Origin: an uncultured Porphyromonadaceae bacterium
Lineage (GTDB): Bacteria > Bacteroidota > Bacteroidia > Bacteroidales > Muribaculaceae
DNA: 64,000 bases
NCBI GenBank assembly: GCA_902495075.1
Contig: CABUVO010000012.1
Span: 1 to 64,000, forward strand
Reading direction: 5' to 3'
Every line of letters starts with the position of its first letter. Position 1 is the first letter of the stretch. The notes beneath the pieces were generated by a model, which was given only the letters and a program-made list of their open reading frames with translations, was not told the DNA's origin and searched no databases. A program made the position numbers and the translations under genes. Of the stretch, positions 59,683 to 64,000 are shown piece after piece.

Positions 59683-61290
59683 TTATTTTACAATTTTAAA
59701 AGATTTGTCGGCGATACGAATGATGTAGATTCCGTCATTGTACCCTGACAGATCAATGATATCACTACCACGATTAGGATTTGCAATGAATTTTCCTGTG
59801 AGATCGAAAACATTGCAAGAGTTGTTTCCTTTACCAAGAATCCGGTAAACGCCATACGCTATTTTTGTAATTGAAATCTCGTTGTTTGATAATGTTTCGT
59901 TTAATCCAGTTTGAATTTTTATCGGGGAATATGCGCCACGGTAAGATACTGCTTCTCGAGGCTCTCCTGTAATATCTTTGCTCAAATCGATTTTTGACGT
60001 AAAAACGTCGAAAGGCTTTGGAAGAGCTGCAGCTTGGATATCAGCCAATGGAACGTCTTTATAATCGTTTGTGGCTGCTACGATTCCTTCTGTTGTGGCA
60101 TTTTGAGTGTCAAGAACTTCATTTTGTAATGCCGAATGATTCCAACTGTCGGTTGCCAAATTCCAATTGAAGGAAGTGTCTTTTGTTGTTTGGATTTTAT
60201 TCACAACATTATATCCCAATGATTTGGAATCTTTGTGAAGAGCGGCGTCAAGTCCGAATGCGGTGTGAGATTCATCCGCGTTTAGAAAGAGATTTCCCAT
60301 AAGGGTTACGGCACCGACATTGCCTGCTGTCGAAATGACCGAGCCGGACCATGCCGAATTGGCATTCTTAATTTTAAAATTGTAGCCGGTATTAAATGCC
60401 AAAAAGACATTGGAATAAGAGCCGATACGTAACCATCCTCCTTTCTGATCTATCGACATCTGATTCCCGTCTGCAAAACAATGTGTCATAATCAGATTAG
60501 CGGTCAATTGCGTGTTTCCATCGCTGATATTTATGAGACCTCCCCATTTCGCTTTTCCGTCTTCCCATTTGTTTCCAAAGAATAAGCACCTGTCAAGAGC
60601 AACGAGTGTATTGGGATGTCCTGTTATTCCTTTTGCAGTGGATATACATACTTGTCTGCCTCCGGCATTTCCTGTAGTTGTATTCTCATTATTTAAGAAC
60701 TGACAATCGGTTGCAAAGAATTCTGAGCCATCTGCAACAAAAACTATTCCGCCTTTGGTGCATTTGTTTTTCGTCATGACAACTTCAGCCATATTTGCTT
60801 TGGCTGTCTTACAGTATAAAACCACTCCTTTATTTGCAGTGGTGTTAGGTCGACAATTCATGATTGAAAGTCCCTTGATGAGAGTTCTGTCTGCGAAATG
60901 CTCTTCGGTCGGTTCGAGAGTAAATAGTGCCATTGTCTGTCCGTTCTTCTCTTGAGCGTCCAGAACAGTGACATTCTGCTTTGAATCATAACCGCTGATA
61001 TCTGTGCCTGACGCTTCGGTGGGGAATCCTCCCATTATCGTAATACCGGCCACAAGAGCGTAATTAACATTTTCCCCTTCGCAGATATTGTAGGTGCCTG
61101 CAGTTAAATAGATGGCATCGCCAGATTTGCAACCTTTAAGTAATGATGCAAATTTTTCAGTAGGTGCGGCATTGTCCCAAGATGTGGCATCTTTTTCACC
61201 TTTGCCTGAGGGAGACATAAAATAGTCTGTAGCCGAAAGTGTCAACGGAAATGTGAAAATTGCTAATGGCAATAAAATTGACTTTTTCAT
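59683..61290 (-). CDS. Secreted beta-helix protein with T9SS domain (paralogue 2)
   Basis: A 535-residue exported protein with signal peptide (ends near TLSATD) and the same plan as its downstream neighbour. The shared opening is YFMSPSGKGEKDATSWDNAAP, with GGFPTEASGTDISGYD (GGFPTSAKGTDITGYD in the other), and beta-helix strands span about 50-460. The T9SS end carries GVYRILGKGNNSCNVFDLTG and DGIYIIRIADKSFKIVK. The 19-base gap implies one transcript with its paralogue. It lies directly after susD, the place usually held by a surface glycan-binding protein, which is the best inference for its role. Confidence 0.82.
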   Translation of the reverse strand: MKKSILLPLAIFTFPLTLSATDYFMSPSGKGEKDATSWDNAAPTEKFASLLKGCKSGDAIYLTAGTYNICEGENVNYALVAGITIMGGFPTEASGTDISGYDSKQNVTVLDAQEKNGQTMALFTLEPTEEHFADRTLIKGLSIMNCRPNTTANKGVVLYCKTAKANMAEVVMTKNKCTKGGIVFVADGSEFFATDCQFLNNENTTTGNAGGRQVCISTAKGITGHPNTLVALDRCLFFGNKWEDGKAKWGGLINISDGNTQLTANLIMTHCFADGNQMSIDQKGGWLRIGSYSNVFLAFNTGYNFKIKNANSAWSGSVISTAGNVGAVTLMGNLFLNADESHTAFGLDAALHKDSKSLGYNVVNKIQTTKDTSFNWNLATDSWNHSALQNEVLDTQNATTEGIVAATNDYKDVPLADIQAAALPKPFDVFTSKIDLSKDITGEPREAVSYRGAYSPIKIQTGLNETLSNNEISITKIAYGVYRILGKGNNSCNVFDLTGKFIANPNRGSDIIDLSGYNDGIYIIRIADKSFKIVK

Positions 61291-61335
61291 ACTATTAAGT
61301 TATTATTGTTTATAATTATGTAAATAAATTAGGTT

Positions 61336-63117
61336 TTAGAAGGCAAGTCCGTCTTCCCATCCGGGATTCTGGGTGAGAATGCCGTCTGTGAGGATACGTT
61401 CGTCTGTTGGGATGGGGAACAGATAATCTCTGTTTTCATTCCAAGTGCGTTTCGCACTGTTGCTTCCGAACATAACAGCGAATCCTTTGTCTCCTTCAGA
61501 AAGGATAATTTCGTTGCCAATTTCAAGTTTGGTGCCGAGCCCTCCGGGGCGGATGCCTTTCCACAAAGTTATGTTCGCCTTGCCGTCTCCTGTCAGGTCA
61601 TATTTCCCAGGTCCGGGGAAGTACATGCCATACCATGGCTTGGAATATACAGCTCCCTCTTTCCATCGAAGGATGTCATTAAAATGAACAAGTTCAAGAG
61701 TTAGCTCAATCATTCGTTCCCGTCTGATTTCAAGAATGACACCTGTATTTTCACACTTTGATACATTGGGATATCCCCATTCCTCGCTTAGAAGGAATGG
61801 GTCGGGATTGGCATTGGCATCTGAAAGCTTGAGATGAGGCATGTCTATCCTGTCGCGAATTTTATTCACCGTTATGTCAAGATCCTGCTGGGTTAGTGTG
61901 CCGAGTTCTACCTTTGCCTCCGCATAATTCAACATTACTTCCGCAAGACGGAAAATTGGCATTGCTGATTTTGATCTGTTGTAACCGTCTTGAGTCTCAT
62001 CCATGACATATTTGATATACTGATATGCGCCACGTGTGCTGGGAAGATTCATCATCCCGACTTTATCAGATCCCATTTGTTTGTATCCGGGAGCTAATAC
62101 AATCTGGCTGAGACGAGGGTCTCTGTTTGTAAATTCCTGTGAATATTCTTGAGTTTTCCAAGAAGGATTGTCGGTGTATCGTGTTCCGTCTGTATTCAGG
62201 AACATTGCGACGAATCGTTTAGTGTAGCCTGTGCCGCGCGTACGGGCATTGTCAGCAGCATTGTGCGAGCCTCCTACAGACTCTCCGTAAATTCGAGCCC
62301 AAATAACTTCTTCATCAAAAGGCTTTAAAGTTGCAAATAGATTACGATAGGGTTCTTTCCCTTCCTTTACTATCTTGTAATTACCGTTATCTATCAAAAG
62401 TTTGGACGCTTTCACACATTCTTCAAGCAGATACTCATAAGGAAGATTGTCGGGATTGAACGGGTCTCCAGCATGGTACTTACGGAAAGTTCCTTCGAAC
62501 AGGCAGGCACGAGACTTCAATGCAACCGCCGTCCACGCACATACACTTGTCGAGGATTTGCCAAATGGCAGGAGATACTCATAAGCTTTGTCGCAATCTT
62601 CTATTATATGTTTGATTATCACTTCGCGGCTATCGCGTGGTTTCTTTAACAGTTCGGTATCTCCGGATCCAATCGGCTTATCATACCATGGCACTTCACC
62701 GAATCTTGTAAGCTTGTCGAAATAAAACAATGCACGGAAAAAATATGCTACTCCGTCATAATGTTTTCTGACAGATTCGTCTTTACAGCGTCCGGAGTAT
62801 TGAAGGTAATAATTAATGTCGCGAAGTTTCGTCCAAGTCCAACCGGAACCGCTTCCCGGCACAACCCTGTTGCCCGTGATTGCATTGGAGGGTAACTCCG
62901 GAACCATATGCTCGCTTTGCTCTAAAAAGAATTTGAATGATTCATTGGGAGCGGGTACGAGTGTATAGAATGAATTTGTGTATTGTTTGAGTTCTGCTTC
63001 CGAACTGAAATAGCTTTCGGGGCTAAGACGGTCTTCGGGAAACTGATCCATATCCGTGCATGATACGAAGGCAGTGCTCATTATTGTAGAGAGAATAAAT
63101 ATATGTATCTTTTTCAT
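61336..63117 (-). CDS. SusD/RagB-family nutrient-binding lipoprotein
   Basis: A 593-residue surface lipoprotein with lipobox FVSC at Cys20 followed by TDMDQFPED, an acidic surface-export signal and the SusD-typical DxFPEDRLSPESYF opening. RagB features include YFFRALFYFDKLTRFGEVPWYDKP and MPIFRLAEVMLNYAEAKVELG. The C-terminal half contains EIRRERMIELTLELVHFNDILRWKEG. It follows the partial SusC gene by 12 bases, forming the second SusC/SusD pair, facing the first across about 12 kb of enzyme genes. Confidence 0.95.
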   Translation of the reverse strand: MKKIHIFILSTIMSTAFVSCTDMDQFPEDRLSPESYFSSEAELKQYTNSFYTLVPAPNESFKFFLEQSEHMVPELPSNAITGNRVVPGSGSGWTWTKLRDINYYLQYSGRCKDESVRKHYDGVAYFFRALFYFDKLTRFGEVPWYDKPIGSGDTELLKKPRDSREVIIKHIIEDCDKAYEYLLPFGKSSTSVCAWTAVALKSRACLFEGTFRKYHAGDPFNPDNLPYEYLLEECVKASKLLIDNGNYKIVKEGKEPYRNLFATLKPFDEEVIWARIYGESVGGSHNAADNARTRGTGYTKRFVAMFLNTDGTRYTDNPSWKTQEYSQEFTNRDPRLSQIVLAPGYKQMGSDKVGMMNLPSTRGAYQYIKYVMDETQDGYNRSKSAMPIFRLAEVMLNYAEAKVELGTLTQQDLDITVNKIRDRIDMPHLKLSDANANPDPFLLSEEWGYPNVSKCENTGVILEIRRERMIELTLELVHFNDILRWKEGAVYSKPWYGMYFPGPGKYDLTGDGKANITLWKGIRPGGLGTKLEIGNEIILSEGDKGFAVMFGSNSAKRTWNENRDYLFPIPTDERILTDGILTQNPGWEDGLAF

Positions 63118-63129
63118 GATAAGTGTGCT

Positions 63130-64000
63130 TTAGAAAACGAGATTAAGACCGAAAGTGAAAGTTTTCGGATAGTCATATCCCATGCCTTGATACCACTTGC
63201 TCGTGTAGATTGTGGCTACTTCCGGGTCGATATATTTACAATATTTTTTGAGTGGAGACCAATAGCAAAGGTTCTCAGCAGAGAAATATACGCGTATCTC
63301 TTTTACGTATTTTTTCAATACAGGAAGAGTATAGCCTATGGTCAGATTCTTAAGACGGAGATATGCAGCACTTTGGAGATAACGGGTGTTCGCTTTCCCT
63401 AAAGGCATGTCTTCGTATAAAGCTATGTATCCTCTCGGACGGGGGAAATATGCATTGGGATTGTCTTCGCTCCAAACGTTATCCATAAATCCTGATGGTA
63501 TGAATGCCTGATACGGGCGGCAATATGGTCCCCAGAACATACGTGCCTCAGAACCAGGATACCAGTCCCTTTTCCCCACACCTTGGAAAAATATTGAGAA
63601 ATCTATACCCTTCCATTCAAAAGAACCACGGATGTTATAATTATAGCGGGCTGTAGTATTACCAATTATGCTGCGGTCTCCAGGGTTGTCTGCGGTTTTC
63701 TCTCCTGAATTCACAGCTCCATCTCCATTGAGATCTACAAATCGAGGATCACCAGCTCGGAGCGCTCCCACCGGTCCTTGATTATAGCGACCGAAGCAAT
63801 ATGTGCGCACATCGCGCATTGAAGCATCGTAAGCTGCTGCTTCTTCATCCGTAGCGAACAGACCATCAATAGTATATCCCCATATCTCACCGATTTCTTC
63901 TCCCTTATAGTGTGTGCCTAAAAGTTTACTTGGGTTGTTATCAAATTTTGTGATAACGGAGGTATGGTCACCGATACCAGCGCCAACAGAATAGCTGAAT
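63130..64000 (-). CDS. SusC-family TonB-dependent receptor (3' part only)
   Basis: The C-terminal part of a SusC barrel, running off the window edge. The frame stays open from 64000 through GEEIGEIWGYTIDGLFATDEEAAAYD, well beyond the first ATG at 63819, so that ATG is internal. GDPRFVDLNGDGAVN, a calcium-binding-like SusC loop, and PVLKKYVKEIRVYFSAENLCYW follow. The end, YPKTFTFGLNLVF, has the terminal Phe of outer-membrane barrels. About 290 of an expected 1,000 or more residues are present; whether it has an STN domain cannot be seen. Confidence 0.92.
   Translation of the reverse strand, partial: FSYSVGAGIGDHTSVITKFDNNPSKLLGTHYKGEEIGEIWGYTIDGLFATDEEAAAYDASMRDVRTYCFGRYNQGPVGALRAGDPRFVDLNGDGAVNSGEKTADNPGDRSIIGNTTARYNYNIRGSFEWKGIDFSIFFQGVGKRDWYPGSEARMFWGPYCRPYQAFIPSGFMDNVWSEDNPNAYFPRPRGYIALYEDMPLGKANTRYLQSAAYLRLKNLTIGYTLPVLKKYVKEIRVYFSAENLCYWSPLKKYCKYIDPEVATIYTSKWYQGMGYDYPKTFTFGLNLVF

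Noticed and set aside
63130..63819. Complete small protein starting at 63819
   Set aside because: The frame stays open to the window edge with typical SusC sequence, so this is the 3' part of a larger gene.

Overview
The window looks like chromosomal DNA from a gut-type Bacteroidales, possibly Muribaculaceae-like, although the exact genus cannot be read from it. Three things support this. There are two SusC/SusD pairs and several secreted proteins with type IX secretion (T9SS) C-terminal domains. Many genes carry the Bacteroidetes promoter form TTTG-N19-21-TAnnTTTG. Lipoprotein signals have acidic residues directly after the cysteine. No tRNA, rRNA, CRISPR array or transposase was seen.

Layout. 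1-2 kb: the tail of an unknown gene, an intrinsic terminator, a hairpin-forming repeat and a PagL-like outer-membrane lipid A deacylase. 1.8-12.5 kb: an asparagine/aspartate catabolism block with an outer-membrane porin, secreted asparaginase, Dcu exchanger, aspartate:alanine antiporter with aspartate 4-decarboxylase, aspartase and a DASS carboxylate transporter. Together they would take Asn to Asp, then either to fumarate/succinate or to alanine plus CO2. 12.6-25.5 kb: a cobalamin locus with its own promoter and a B12 riboswitch, then BtuB, BtuG, BtuF, a GxxExxY protein, BtuC, BtuD, CbiA, PduO-type adenosyltransferase, CbiP, CobD and CbiB. CobC and CobS follow at 32.7-34.0 kb on the other strand.

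25.5-32.6 kb, lying between the two cobalamin parts, is an accessory segment. It holds a HigB/HigA toxin-antitoxin pair with a palindromic operator, a Nat-type ABC exporter, an AbiL/RloAB-like defence pair, a strongly structured candidate non-coding RNA, an unknown membrane protein and a CoiA-like nuclease.

34.2-48.2 kb (+ strand) is a polysaccharide-utilisation-type locus. It has an STN-domain SusC, SusD, a subtilisin-like protease, a secreted metallo-beta-lactamase-fold hydrolase, a GH31 glycosidase fused to an endonuclease/exonuclease/phosphatase (EEP) domain, and an ECF sigma/FecR anti-sigma pair. 64.0-48.3 kb (- strand) is a second, converging locus. It has a partial SusC, SusD, two paralogous beta-helix T9SS proteins, an EEP/beta-helix/T9SS protein, an SGNH acetylesterase, GH3, GH2 and, separately promoted, a LamG T9SS protein.

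The most unusual points are the GH31-EEP fusion with a second EEP enzyme in the facing locus, the structured RNA at 30.8-31.0 kb, a pair of hairpins with complementary loops just before the subtilisin gene, and a GxxExxY gene inserted in the B12 uptake operon.
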